Origin: CAWKMN01 sp963850765 | GTDB taxonomy: Bacteria > Chloroflexota > Anaerolineae > Aggregatilineales > Aggregatilineaceae | Reading direction: 5' to 3' | Assembly: GCA_963850765.1 (NCBI GenBank) | Contig: CAWKMN010000006.1 | Span: 496,001 to 560,000 of the forward strand | DNA length: 64,000 bases | Part shown: one piece after another, positions 9,162 through 18,041 of the stretch | How positions within the stretch are numbered: position 1 is the first letter of the stretch | How the letters are laid out: the number at the start of each line of letters is the position of its first letter | Made by a program: the position numbers and the translations under genes | Notes under the pieces: model-generated | Seen by the model: only the letters and a program-made list of their open reading frames with translations | The model's database searches: none | Told to the model about the DNA's origin: nothing

Positions 9162-10175
9162 ATGACAATGAAAACAATCTATGAGTCAGTCAGTTGGCAC
9201 GAAATCCAGGTAACCAGTAACGCAGCATCACGCCATATTCCGCTCGTTTATGGCGAAGTGGGTACAGCGGGGACGCGTATTACGCTGGTGGCGGGGACCC
9301 ATGGTGACGAGGGGCCGTGGTCCGCGTTAGCGATGAAGCTGCTGCTGCGCCATCCGATCAACAGCCTCAAGGGGCGCATCCAACTCATTCCGACCGCCAA
9401 TGCGCTGGCTGCCGAAGCGAATGCACGTAACTCCTCTATCGATTCCCCGAATTCGGTAGACCTTGACGGCTGTTTTCCGGGAAATCCGCAGGGGTCGCAT
9501 ACCGAGCGGCTGGCCGCCCATCTGGCACCGCTGATCGCGGACAGCGATGTCGTCATCGACTTACACGGCGGCGGGAGTTGGTGTGTGAACGCGTTTGTTA
9601 AGCGTTTCGAGGGCTCTGAGGATCTCGCCGCCGATCTCGGCGCGCCTTTTATCAGCAACGCGCCCAATAAACCCGGTGGGCTGACCACTTACGCCCGCTC
9701 GCTGGGAATCAAGGTGGTGAACGTCGAGGTGGGTGGACGCTCTGGCGCAGAGATGGACTGGTGCAATCAGATCGTAAGCGGCATGGAGCGCGCCTTATAT
9801 CATATGGGTGTGTTGGGTTTGGATAGCCCACCGGCTGCCCCTGTTCCAGCGATCGAGGTCGCCGGCACTGAGGTGATGCGGGCCCAGGTTGGCGGCATCT
9901 TTGTCCCGACCGTGCGCGAGGAAGTGGTTGGCAAGAACGTCCCGGCAGGCACGGAGTTGGGTAAAATACTGGATCTGCATACGCTGGCCGAACTGCAGGT
10001 GTTTACGGCTCCCCATGCCCAGACAGCCATGATGCTGCTTGCGTCCGCAGATCTGCGTGGTGGAAGGTTCGGCGTTGATGTATGTGATTGCGAAACCGCT
10101 CGGATAGCGACTGCGATCATCGGTTGGTCACCAAAGTCGCTGCCCGATTGCAGGGTTTCCCAAACGGGACCATGA
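9162..10175 (+). CDS. Succinylglutamate desuccinylase/aspartoacylase-family zinc hydrolase (3' frameshift likely)
   Basis: A paralogue of the protein at 1656-2591. It has THGDEGPWSALAMK, a DLDGCFPGNP segment, GSHTERLA and IDLHGGGSWCVNAFV, i.e. the same zinc-site residues. The start is the ATG at 9162, 4 bases after GGAG. The last 25-30 residues as read (VDVCDCETARIA onward) do not resemble the paralogue. In the +1 frame the DNA reads ALMYVIAKPLG and stops at 10105-10107, matching the paralogue's AMTYVVAEPSD ending. One surplus T near 10068 would explain this, giving a true end at 10107 and about 314 residues. Probably deacylates the compound brought in by the upstream importer. Confidence 0.85.
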   Translation: MTMKTIYESVSWHEIQVTSNAASRHIPLVYGEVGTAGTRITLVAGTHGDEGPWSALAMKLLLRHPINSLKGRIQLIPTANALAAEANARNSSIDSPNSVDLDGCFPGNPQGSHTERLAAHLAPLIADSDVVIDLHGGGSWCVNAFVKRFEGSEDLAADLGAPFISNAPNKPGGLTTYARSLGIKVVNVEVGGRSGAEMDWCNQIVSGMERALYHMGVLGLDSPPAAPVPAIEVAGTEVMRAQVGGIFVPTVREEVVGKNVPAGTELGKILDLHTLAELQVFTAPHAQTAMMLLASADLRGGRFGVDVCDCETARIATAIIGWSPKSLPDCRVSQTGP

Positions 10176-10195
10176 TTCAAGCGAAAGGATTTTGG

Positions 10196-11107
10196 ATGAG
10201 CGAAATCACAGGTGTTTTTAATATCCTGGCCACGCCATTCGATGCGCAGCAGCAGGTCGATTACGACAGCCTGCGCCGTCTGGTCGAATTTCAGCTTGAC
10301 AAGGGGGCCTTTGGTCTGACCATTCTCGGTGTGTTGGGCGAAGCCGCCAAACTGACCGTCGATGAGCGATACAGTGTGATGAAAACGGTGATCGACACGG
10401 TCAGGGGGCGTGTGCCGATCATTGTTGGCACCAGTCACAACGACCGGGCGACCTGCATCGCCCTGAGCAGAGCCGCGATTGCGGCCGGGGCAACGGGTGT
10501 GATGGTCGCGCCGCCGCCGATGGACAAGCCAACCGATGACGACGTGATCGCGCTCTACGACCAGATCGCGAGCGCGATTGTTCAGCCGATCGTGGTCCAG
10601 GACTATCCGGTGGTGAACAATATCAACATGACGCCGGATATGCTGGCGGCACTGGCCGAGCGTGTACCCTACGCACGTTACCTGAAATTGGAAGACCCCC
10701 CGCTTATGCAGAAAATCAGCGCGATCCGCGCCCGTACCGACCGGCTGGCGATTTTCGGCGGGTTGGGCGGCATGTTTTTTCTGGAGGAACTGAAGCGCGG
10801 TGCCAACGGAACCATGACCGGCTTCGCATTCACTGAAATTCTGGTGGCGGTCTTCCGAGCCTTCAGCGAAGGACGGCTGGCGGATGCCGAGCGGATCTTT
10901 GATCACTATCTGCCGCTGATTCGTTTTGAAAATCAGCCGGTCATCAACCTGTCGATTCGTAAGGAACTGCTCTGCCGGCGTGGAGCGATTGCCTATCCTG
11001 GGCTGCGCAGCCCTTCCGCGCCGGTTGACCGGGGCACCCACGACGAAATCGACTGGATTCTGAAACGGGTCGGGATCGAGAACCCCGTACAAAAACTCGA
11101 TTTGTGA
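10196..11107 (+). CDS. Dihydrodipicolinate synthase (DapA)-family aldolase/lyase
   Basis: A 303-residue TIM-barrel protein of the DHDPS/N-acetylneuraminate lyase family, class I aldolases acting through a lysine Schiff base. Visible features are FNILATPFD at the start, GVLGEAAKL for the substrate carboxylate loop, the QDYPVV tyrosine and the Schiff-base lysine in RYLKLEDPP. The ATG at 10196 follows AAAGGA by 6 bases. In catabolic settings such proteins often cleave or dehydrate 2-keto-3-deoxy sugar acids, which suits the neighbouring dehydrogenases. It is not likely to be the lysine-biosynthesis DapA, since the context is catabolic. Confidence 0.9.
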   Translation: MSEITGVFNILATPFDAQQQVDYDSLRRLVEFQLDKGAFGLTILGVLGEAAKLTVDERYSVMKTVIDTVRGRVPIIVGTSHNDRATCIALSRAAIAAGATGVMVAPPPMDKPTDDDVIALYDQIASAIVQPIVVQDYPVVNNINMTPDMLAALAERVPYARYLKLEDPPLMQKISAIRARTDRLAIFGGLGGMFFLEELKRGANGTMTGFAFTEILVAVFRAFSEGRLADAERIFDHYLPLIRFENQPVINLSIRKELLCRRGAIAYPGLRSPSAPVDRGTHDEIDWILKRVGIENPVQKLDL

Positions 11108-11125
11108 CACAAAGGGGATAACACA

Positions 11126-11908
11126 ATGGACCTGGGATTGAAAGACAAGGTCGTGATGGTCGCAGGCGCGGGCCAGGGGCTTGGCTATGGAACGGCGCGG
11201 GCACTGGCACGCGAAGGCGCACGGGTATCCATTTGCAGTCACGGCGCGGACGAGATCCAGGCGGCCGAAGCACGCCTCAAAGAAGAAACCGGCGGTCAGG
11301 TCATGGCGGCCGTGTGCGATGTTCGCGATCCGGCGGCGATCCAGGCGTGGACCGATCGCACAGTGGCGGCGTGGAGTCGCGTCGATGGGCTGTTCGCCAA
11401 CGCCGGAGGGCCGCCCGCTGGTTATTTCAAGGAACTCAGCGATGGGCAGTGGCAGGCAGCGTTCGAGCTGACCCTGATGAGTGCGATCCGTCTGATCCGC
11501 ACGGCGCTGCCCCACATGCCGGCGGGCAGCGCGATTGTGGCGAGCACATCGTCGTCCGTCATCGAACCGATTGAACGGCTGGTCCTCTCGAACGTGATGC
11601 GCGCCGGCGTGGCCGGGCTGGTCAAGACACTCGCGGACGAGCTCGCGCCTGACGGCATCCGTATCAACAACCTCATGCCTGGCCGAATCGATACCGCGCG
11701 TGTGGCCCAGCTTGATCGTATCGCCGCCGAACGACAGGGCGCCAGCTTCGACGACGTCCGCGCCAGGAGCATCGCGACGATCCCGTTGGGCCGCCTCGGT
11801 ACAATTGATGAGTACGGCACGGCCGCGGCGTTCCTGCTCTCGCCCGCAGCGGGTTACATCACCGGCGCGATCCTCCGTGTCGATGGCGGCAAGATGCGCT
11901 CGATCTAG
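11126..11908 (+). CDS. SDR-family oxidoreductase with SNxxR in place of YxxxK
   Basis: A 260-residue SDR-fold protein. The cofactor motif GAGQGLGYGTA is near residue 14 and the structural NAGG is present. The segment that should hold the catalytic Tyr and Lys reads LSNVMRAGVAGLVK: Ser and Arg replace the YxxxK pair. The same substitution occurs in a known SDR subgroup usually labelled FabG-like, so it is a subgroup trait, not damage. GYITGAILRVDGG at the end is standard. RBS AAAGGGG precedes the ATG; the gene lies 18 bases after the DapA-like gene. Whether it is an active oxidoreductase cannot be said. Confidence 0.88.
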   Translation: MDLGLKDKVVMVAGAGQGLGYGTARALAREGARVSICSHGADEIQAAEARLKEETGGQVMAAVCDVRDPAAIQAWTDRTVAAWSRVDGLFANAGGPPAGYFKELSDGQWQAAFELTLMSAIRLIRTALPHMPAGSAIVASTSSSVIEPIERLVLSNVMRAGVAGLVKTLADELAPDGIRINNLMPGRIDTARVAQLDRIAAERQGASFDDVRARSIATIPLGRLGTIDEYGTAAAFLLSPAAGYITGAILRVDGGKMRSI

Positions 11909-11958
11909 AAGATCGTCGTCAGGATTTCCGTTAGAGCTTTCGTCGGGGGAACCATTCA

Positions 11959-13273
11959 ATGGCAAAAACTCTGGCCGCCTCAAGCGACGAATTACCGCGC
12001 ACTGCGGACGTGATCATCATCGGCGGCGGTCCAGCCGGGACAGCGGCGTTATGGGCCATTGAGCGCGCTGCACCCGGCACAAGATCGGTCCTGCTCGAAC
12101 AACATGCTGACGCTGGGAGCGGGCAGTACGCTGGCATCGCTGGAGTGTTATCGGTCTGGTTGGTCTACCTCGTGTATTGCCCACCAGATGGCGCGCAGCA
12201 TCGAAGTATTCCACAACGCCAACGATTATCTGGGTGATGGTGCTGCACAGGCATTGGCTGTCAGACAGCACGGGTACTTGTTCTGCGGATTCAATCAACA
12301 ACAAGCCGACGCCTTAAAGCGTGACGTAAATCATCTCCACGGTCTTGGTCTGGCCCATGTGGAATTCCTGGGCAGCGATGAAGTTGCGTACCGCTTTCCA
12401 TGGCTGGACCGCACCGTCATCGCGGCCAAATATGATCCCCAGGCCGGATCGCTTGATTCCAATGGATTGATCCACCAGTACGTTCGCAGCGCACCGTCCG
12501 CTACCGTAGTGCTGAATGTGGCCGATATTCAGGTTCGGATTGAACGGATGCAAGTCAGGGGCGTAACCACCCGTGCTGGCGACATCGCCGCACCCAACGT
12601 CGTGATAGCGGCTGGGGCAGGAACCCGCTTGCTGGGGCAGACTGCGGGCATCGACATACCTGTGATTCTGCGCCCACGCCAAAGCTTCACAACCACCTGG
12701 CGGCATGATCCATTTCCCCCGGACGCCCCGTTGATCATCGGAGCCGCGCCCTTCCCACACGTTCGCCCGGAATCCCACAGCGGCGCGATTTTTGGCTGGG
12801 AATATCACTGGCATTCCAAACAGGCCGACCATCCTGCCGGACCCGATGCGCTGCGCGATCCCATATACCCGGTCGACAAACTGAAAGACCTGCGTTTCCC
12901 ATCGATGACCCTGCTCCTCCTGGCGCGCCAGTTTGGTCACACGGATGGAAAGGGATTTGCCGATTCGCGTTATTTGCGGGGCATCCGGCACAACGTTGGG
13001 TACTATGTGTACCGCGGCGCAGCAGCCGCTTACCGCACACACCCGGACGGGACACAGACGCCCTATCCCAGCGAGCGAGCGATTATCGATGCCTATCCCG
13101 GAATCGAGGGCCTGTTCGTATCCACGGCCCATGCCGGGCACGGGATTATGACCTCACCGGCAGCCGGTGAGATCATCGCTTCCAAAGTGCTGCGCAGTGA
13201 GTTGGCCGATCCGTCCTTTGCGCATTTTGGGTTCGACGTGCCCTGGGTGGAACACGACGAGAATTCTCTGTGA
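11959..13273 (+). pseudogene. FAD-dependent oxidoreductase (DadA/glycine-oxidase-like), frameshifted
   Basis: Two frames make up one DAO-fold flavoprotein of about 437 residues. The first frame carries the dinucleotide site IIIGGGPAGTAALW and ends in VLLEQ. The second resumes with LTLGAGSTLASLECYR, QMARSIEVF and ends with the C-terminal FAD contact STAHAGHGIMTSPAAGEI. The join requires a single-base deletion between about 12104 and 12112. The family oxidises D-amino acids, sarcosine, glycine or related amines, which suits release of amine substrates by the upstream deacylases. Because both halves are well conserved up to the join, a sequencing indel or a very recent mutation is likely. Confidence 0.82.
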
Positions 13274-13472
13274 GGGGCTCGACAGAGGCTGTTCGTTTGT
13301 AGAGCGGCGGCAATACGGAATCCCGCCCGACGAACCAACCGGCCCTGAGCCGCCCGTTTCGTAATACAAAACTCTCCACAGCCGGATACCCCGCTTTCCG
13401 TTCAACCAAGTTGCCTCTACAATGAGAACTGGCTTTTCGCTTGCACGCCCCTTCATCTCATGGGAGGCCGGT

Positions 13473-16400
13473 ATGTCCGACGTGTTTATCTCCTATTCAC
13501 GTGTAGATACCGAATTTGTGCGGCGCCTGCATCAGGCACTGGCCGCTCGCAACCGCGATACCTGGGTCGACTGGGAAGACATTCCGCTGACAGCCGAATG
13601 GTGGGAAGAGATCAAAGCCGGGATTGAGGCGGCGGACACCTTCGTATTCATCATCAGCCCGGATTCAGTCCGCTCCAAGGTATGCTTTGACGAAGTCGAG
13701 CATGCCCACCAGAACCAGAAGCGCATCGTGCCGATCCTGCTGCGCGACGTGACTGAAAAGCCCGACCAGGACCGCATGCATTGGACTGTCAGCCGGCACA
13801 ATTGGGTCTTTTTCCGCGCCGAAGTCGACTTTGGAGAGGCATTCGAGAGACTGATCACGGCGCTCGATACCGATCTCGGCCACGTCAAGCACCACACGGA
13901 TCTGCTGCTGCGCGCCAAGAACTGGGATAGGATCGGGCGTGCGTCCAGCCCGCTGCTGCGCGGCGCGGATCTGCGTGCGGCGGAGGAATGGTTAGCGTCG
14001 ATCGGCGACAAGGAACCTAAGCCCACCGAACTGCAGGTCGCCTACATCCTGGCGAGCCGCCGCGCGGTGAATCGCTTTCAGCGCATCGTGCTGGTGAGCG
14101 TGAGTTTGGCCCTGACGATCGTGGCCGCGCTGGCGCTGCTGTCATTTGGCCTGTTCCGCCAGTCGGTTGCCAGCGAGGAGGACGCTCAGACCCAGGCGGC
14201 CATCGCGCAGCAGAATGAAGCCCAGGCGGTCGCGGCGCAGCAAACCAGTGAAGCCAACCTGTACGAGTTACGCCGCATCCAGTCGTTGTTTTTGGCAGAC
14301 CTGTCGAGGCAGCAGATGGCAACCGGTGCGGTGCAGGATGCGCTCTTGCTTGGCCTGGAATTGCTGGCGCATTATCACCGTGGTGAACCGGGCAGCGTAT
14401 TCACCACCGAAGGCAGCCGCGCCATCAGCAGTGCGCTGAACGTGCCCTCGCGCGAAGCCGTCTACGTAACGCATGAGTTCGGCGTGGAAGGCGCAGCGTG
14501 GAATGGCGACGAAACAGCGTTCATGACCTGGTCCCGGGATTACACGGTGCGGGTCTGGGATGCGGTCACGGGCGAACAGCGCCTGCTTCTGCGCCACGAC
14601 GGCCCGGTCGATGGGGCAGCCTGGAATCACGACGAGACGCACATCCTGTCCTGGTCTGAGGATGGCACCATAAGAGACTGGGATGCCGTCACGGGCGAGC
14701 AGCGTCTGGTTGTCCGCCACGAGGGCTGGGTCTCTGGTGCGGCGTGGAACCGCGATGAGACACGGATTCTCTCGTGGTCTGGCGATGGTACTGTCCGCGT
14801 TTGGGATTCGGCTACCGGCTATTCGCACCTGCTTCTGCGCCACGAAGGGGCGGTCAGGGGGGCGGCCTGGAACGACGACGAAACGCTGATCCTTGCCTGG
14901 TCCGATCACGGCATCGTCCGGGTCTGGGACGCCGCCAGTGGGGCGGAGCGCCTCGTTCTGCACCATGGCGATTGGGTCGGGGGAGCGGCCTGGAATCGCG
15001 ACGAGACCCTGATTCTCACCTGGTCAAATGACGGTACGGCCCACGTGTGGGATGCGGTCACGGGCGACCTGCGCCTGGTCCTGCTTCATGACGAGGCGAT
15101 CTGGGGAGCGATGTGGGATGACGCGGAGACATCGATTCTTACCTGGTCTGGCGACGGTACGGTCCGCCTCTGGGATGCGGCCCTGCCGGAGAATGGCATT
15201 ACCGGCAGCGAACGCCTCACCATGCGCCACGAGGACTCGGTCGAGGGCGCGCAGTGGAATCGTGCGCAAACCCTGATCCTCAGTTGGTCACGTGACCACA
15301 CGGCCTGCCTGTGGGATGCCGTCACGGGGGAGCGTCGCCTGCTTATGTCCCATGACGACGCGGTTGCGGGCGCGGCCTGGAGTCCCGACGAGACGGCGAT
15401 CCTCACCTGGGCTTTTGATGGCACCCTGCATGTGTGGGATGCGGTTACGGGTGAGCGCCGCCTGATGCTCACCCATGGCGTAACCGTTCAAGGGGCGGCC
15501 TGGAATCGCGACGCGTCGCGGATCCTGACCTGGGCGTTCGATGGCAGTGCCCGCGTGTGGCTCACCGCCAGTGACGCGGCGCGTCTTGCGCTGCACCACG
15601 AGAGCGTGGTGGTAGGCGCGGCCTGGAATCGTGCCGAGACGGCGATCCTGTCCTGGTCCGGCGATGGCACCGCCCGCGTGTGGGACGCGGCCACCGGCGC
15701 ACTGCGTGTCACCCTGGCACACGACGACTGGGTTGGTGGCGCGGCCTGGAATCGCGACGAGACGGCGATCCTGTCCTGGTCCGAAGATAGCACCGCTCGC
15801 GTGTGGGACGCCGCCACCGGGGCAGAACGCCTGAGGCTGCGCCATGCGGATAACGTGAGCGGAGCGGCCTGGAATCGTGACGAAACACTAATTCTCTCCT
15901 GGTCAGCCGATGGGATCGTCCGCGTGTGGGACGCGATCACCGGCGCGGAACAACTCGCGCTGGTTCACGAGGGTGTTGTGGAAGGGGCCGCCTGGAATCC
16001 CGACGAGACGGCGATCCTGTCCTGGTCTGGCGATGGCACCGCCCGCGTGTGGGATATAACCCCTGTGGGAGACGGTACCAGCGAGACGGCGCGGCTGACC
16101 CTGCGCCATGAGGAAAGCGTCGATGGTGCCCAATGGAATGAGGATGGGTCCGAAATTCTCACCTGGTCCGGCGATGTGCTGACGGTGTGGGATGCAGTCA
16201 CGGGCAATCCGCGCCTGATCGTCCGCCACCAAGGCTGGATCAGGGGTGCCGCCTGGAACAGCGACCAGACGCAGATTGTGGCGTGGCTTGGCAACTATAC
16301 GGTTGCGGTCTCGGATAGCACGCCCTCTGGCGATAGTGTGAGCCGCGAGCCGCGTCTTATCCTGGATCACTACCTTTTTGTCGAGGGCGCAGCCTGGAAT

Positions 16401-16901
16401 CGTGCTTCGACCCGAATTCTCTCCTGGTCAGAAGACCAGACCGTCAAGGTTTGGGATTCCCAGACGGGCGAGGCTGTGCTGTCCCTGGAACACGAGTCCC
16501 CGGTCTTTGGTGCGATCTGGAACGCTGACGAAACGCGTATTCTCACCTGGTCCGCGGGTGGGCTCTATGTGTGGGACGCGACCACCGGCGAAAATCTTCT
16601 GGCGTTGCGGTCCGGGGGTTCGGTGTCGGGAGCGGTCTGGAACGCCGACGAAACCGAAATTCTCGCCTGGGACAGCGACGGCATGGTTCGTGTGTGGCCG
16701 GGCAATGTCACCGAATTGATTGCCCACGCGGCAGCGCGCAAGACGCGCGATCTCACGAACCGGCAGCGGGTGGAGTTCTTCCTGCCGACATTTGAACCGA
16801 CCCACACGCCTACGCCGGTGATGACCTTACCGGGACCGACCATCACGCCCTTGCCAACGCTGACGCCATCGATCACACCTGCGCTGACTGCTGGCCCGTG
16901 A
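13473..16901 (+). CDS. TIR domain - transmembrane - WD40-like repeat protein
   Basis: A protein of 1142 residues. Residues 1-95 form a TIR domain: SDVFISYSRVD, DTWVDWEDIPL, WWEEIKAGIEAAD (helix expected to hold the catalytic Glu of NADase TIRs), and FIISPDSVRSKVCFDEV. One strong transmembrane helix lies at about 204-226, followed by a Gln/Ala-rich coiled-coil-like stretch. Eighteen WD-like blades of about 41 residues then occupy about 337-1075, and the tail is rich in TPTP and LTPS. The start at ATG 13473 has GGGAGG upstream and sits exactly at the TIR homology. TIR proteins with repeat domains are often signalling or anti-phage effectors; here no partner gene adjoins it. The function is open, the architecture certain. 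Confidence 0.9.
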   Translation: MSDVFISYSRVDTEFVRRLHQALAARNRDTWVDWEDIPLTAEWWEEIKAGIEAADTFVFIISPDSVRSKVCFDEVEHAHQNQKRIVPILLRDVTEKPDQDRMHWTVSRHNWVFFRAEVDFGEAFERLITALDTDLGHVKHHTDLLLRAKNWDRIGRASSPLLRGADLRAAEEWLASIGDKEPKPTELQVAYILASRRAVNRFQRIVLVSVSLALTIVAALALLSFGLFRQSVASEEDAQTQAAIAQQNEAQAVAAQQTSEANLYELRRIQSLFLADLSRQQMATGAVQDALLLGLELLAHYHRGEPGSVFTTEGSRAISSALNVPSREAVYVTHEFGVEGAAWNGDETAFMTWSRDYTVRVWDAVTGEQRLLLRHDGPVDGAAWNHDETHILSWSEDGTIRDWDAVTGEQRLVVRHEGWVSGAAWNRDETRILSWSGDGTVRVWDSATGYSHLLLRHEGAVRGAAWNDDETLILAWSDHGIVRVWDAASGAERLVLHHGDWVGGAAWNRDETLILTWSNDGTAHVWDAVTGDLRLVLLHDEAIWGAMWDDAETSILTWSGDGTVRLWDAALPENGITGSERLTMRHEDSVEGAQWNRAQTLILSWSRDHTACLWDAVTGERRLLMSHDDAVAGAAWSPDETAILTWAFDGTLHVWDAVTGERRLMLTHGVTVQGAAWNRDASRILTWAFDGSARVWLTASDAARLALHHESVVVGAAWNRAETAILSWSGDGTARVWDAATGALRVTLAHDDWVGGAAWNRDETAILSWSEDSTARVWDAATGAERLRLRHADNVSGAAWNRDETLILSWSADGIVRVWDAITGAEQLALVHEGVVEGAAWNPDETAILSWSGDGTARVWDITPVGDGTSETARLTLRHEESVDGAQWNEDGSEILTWSGDVLTVWDAVTGNPRLIVRHQGWIRGAAWNSDQTQIVAWLGNYTVAVSDSTPSGDSVSREPRLILDHYLFVEGAAWNRASTRILSWSEDQTVKVWDSQTGEAVLSLEHESPVFGAIWNADETRILTWSAGGLYVWDATTGENLLALRSGGSVSGAVWNADETEILAWDSDGMVRVWPGNVTELIAHAAARKTRDLTNRQRVEFFLPTFEPTHTPTPVMTLPGPTITPLPTLTPSITPALTAGP
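14484..16698 (+). repeat. Eighteen tandem WD40-like blades (about 123 bp each)
   Basis: The coding sequence carries 18 consecutive units of about 41 codons with the consensus V.GAAWN.DET.ILSWS.DGT.RVWDA.TG. The total span divides evenly into 123-base units. Several neighbouring units (for example the ones around 15620-15820 and 15960-16055) are close to identical at DNA level, which points to recent duplication or gene conversion among blades. Eighteen blades could fold as two or more beta-propellers. Confidence 0.85.
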
Positions 16902-16917
16902 ACTGCCGTGCCCGTAA

Positions 16918-17049
16918 GGCCTGGACATCAACAGCATTGTTACGTGGGTCGATTATATCGCAGCCGGCAAAACAGTCGCTGCGGCCACCGACGGCGATGT
17001 TCTGATGGCCCCTGTGAAACCATCGGCTGCTTCCCTGTCCGCGGCCTAA
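16918..17049 (+). pseudogene. Possible gene remnant (stop-free 43-codon fragment)
   Basis: After the TIR-WD40 stop, a 43-codon stretch without an obvious start reads as plausible protein (segments SIVTWVDYIAAGK and ATDGDVLMAPVK) and ends at TAA 17047-17049. No ribosome site and no family match that I recognise. It could be the eroded end of a neighbouring gene or chance in GC-rich DNA. Confidence 0.25.
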
Positions 17050-17100
17050 AGCGGCCCATTGGAGTTCGCCCTGGGCGGCCAGAGCCTGTTGTGCACTTTC

Positions 17101-17194
17101 AGCCCCTATCCCCCGACCCCTTTCCCCACCATGTGGAGAAAGGGGTGGGCGCAAGTCCCTCTCCACCCAGTGGGGAGGGATTTAGGGAGGGGCT
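17101..17194. repeat. MITE-like GC-rich inverted-repeat element
   Basis: A 94-base non-coding element with short terminal inverted repeats (AGCCCCT at 17101-17107, AGGGGCT at 17188-17194). Inside are two hairpins: 17116-17146 pairs ACCCCTTTC with GAAAGGGGT, and 17157-17179 pairs CCCTCTCCA with TGGGGAGGG through one G-T pair. No coding potential. It is of the same general type as 7069-7172 and may be a dispersed repeat of this genome; other copies cannot be checked here. Confidence 0.5.
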
Positions 17195-17244
17195 AACTCA
17201 GGGGAAAATCCAGCCCACAAGCTCATTCAAGTGCATCACACGCT

Positions 17245-18015
17245 CTAGTGGACTAACTGACCGCCATTCACTTCAATGACTTCTCCCGTGATATAACTGG
17301 CAGCCGGCGAAACCAGGAAAAGCACCACTTGAGCACATTCTTCTGCGGTACCGAGGCGATGCAACGGAATCATCTCCGAGAGCTGCTCCAGCCGCTGTTT
17401 GGGCGTGAATCGCTGATGAAAACGGGTGTCAATGACACCCGGATTAATGCCATTAACTCGAATACCATGCTTGGCAACTTCTTGCGCCAGGCCAAAAGTC
17501 AGGGCGATTACACCCCCTTTGGCAGAGCCATAGGGCACGGACCCGCCACCACCGCCATTGCGGCCCGCGATCGACGCCACGTTGACGATACAGCCCGACT
17601 GCCGCTCGATCATGTTGGGCAGGAAGGCATGGGACACGAGGAAAACGCTGCGCAAGTTCACCGCAACGATCTTATCCCACAGCTCTACGGGGCACTCCGC
17701 AATCGAGCTGCGCTGAATCAGGGAGCCTGCGTTGTTAACCAGAATGTCAAGACGGTTGCCAAATCGATCCAGAACCTGATCGGCCATGGCCTGAACCTCA
17801 TCCAAATTCGAGACATCGGCCTTGACCAGAAAGGCCTGTCCGCCACTTTGCTCGATCGCTTCAACAACCTCGCGGGCCTCGGCCTCTGATTGGTTATAAT
17901 TCACGGCCACTCTCGCACCACTGCTGGCGAGGGAACAGGCTATGGCCCTGCCAATACCGCTGCTTGCGCCAGTCACAAGCGCCGTCTGTCCGCTCAAATC
18001 AAGGGTAAAAGTCAT
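17245..18015 (-). CDS. SDR-family oxidoreductase (FabG-like)
   Basis: A 256-residue classical SDR. The N-terminus has GASSGIGRA for NAD(P), followed by NNAG, catalytic Ser in VASIAG, and the catalytic pair in YGSAKGG (after a Gly-rich GNGGGGGS-type loop). It ends with SYITGEVIEVNGGQ, typical of FabG-like sugar or polyol dehydrogenases. ATG 18015 has GGAG 6 bases upstream; a TTG at 18027 is less likely. It lies 26 bases downstream of the LacI gene on the same strand, so both are probably one transcript. A sugar-alcohol or sugar-acid oxidation role under the same repressor is plausible. Confidence 0.9.
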   Translation of the reverse strand: MTFTLDLSGQTALVTGASSGIGRAIACSLASSGARVAVNYNQSEAEAREVVEAIEQSGGQAFLVKADVSNLDEVQAMADQVLDRFGNRLDILVNNAGSLIQRSSIAECPVELWDKIVAVNLRSVFLVSHAFLPNMIERQSGCIVNVASIAGRNGGGGGSVPYGSAKGGVIALTFGLAQEVAKHGIRVNGINPGVIDTRFHQRFTPKQRLEQLSEMIPLHRLGTAEECAQVVLFLVSPAASYITGEVIEVNGGQLVH

Positions 18016-18041
18016 CGTATTCTCCAAAGTCTCCTGTCAGG

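Noticed and set aside
9800..11983. 727-codon open frame on the minus strand
   Set aside because: It lies entirely antisense to the aspartoacylase-like, DapA-like and SDR genes, which have clear motifs. Its product is Asp/Arg/His-rich without a recognisable fold, as expected for a shadow frame in GC-rich DNA.
15288..16370. Repetitive minus-strand frames with periodic protein-like products
   Set aside because: They mirror the WD40 repeats of the opposite strand; the periodicity is inherited from the repeat DNA.
14484..16698. Tandem repeats considered as a CRISPR-like array
   Set aside because: The units are in frame, about 123 bp long, diverged, and encode WD-like blades; there are no spacers.
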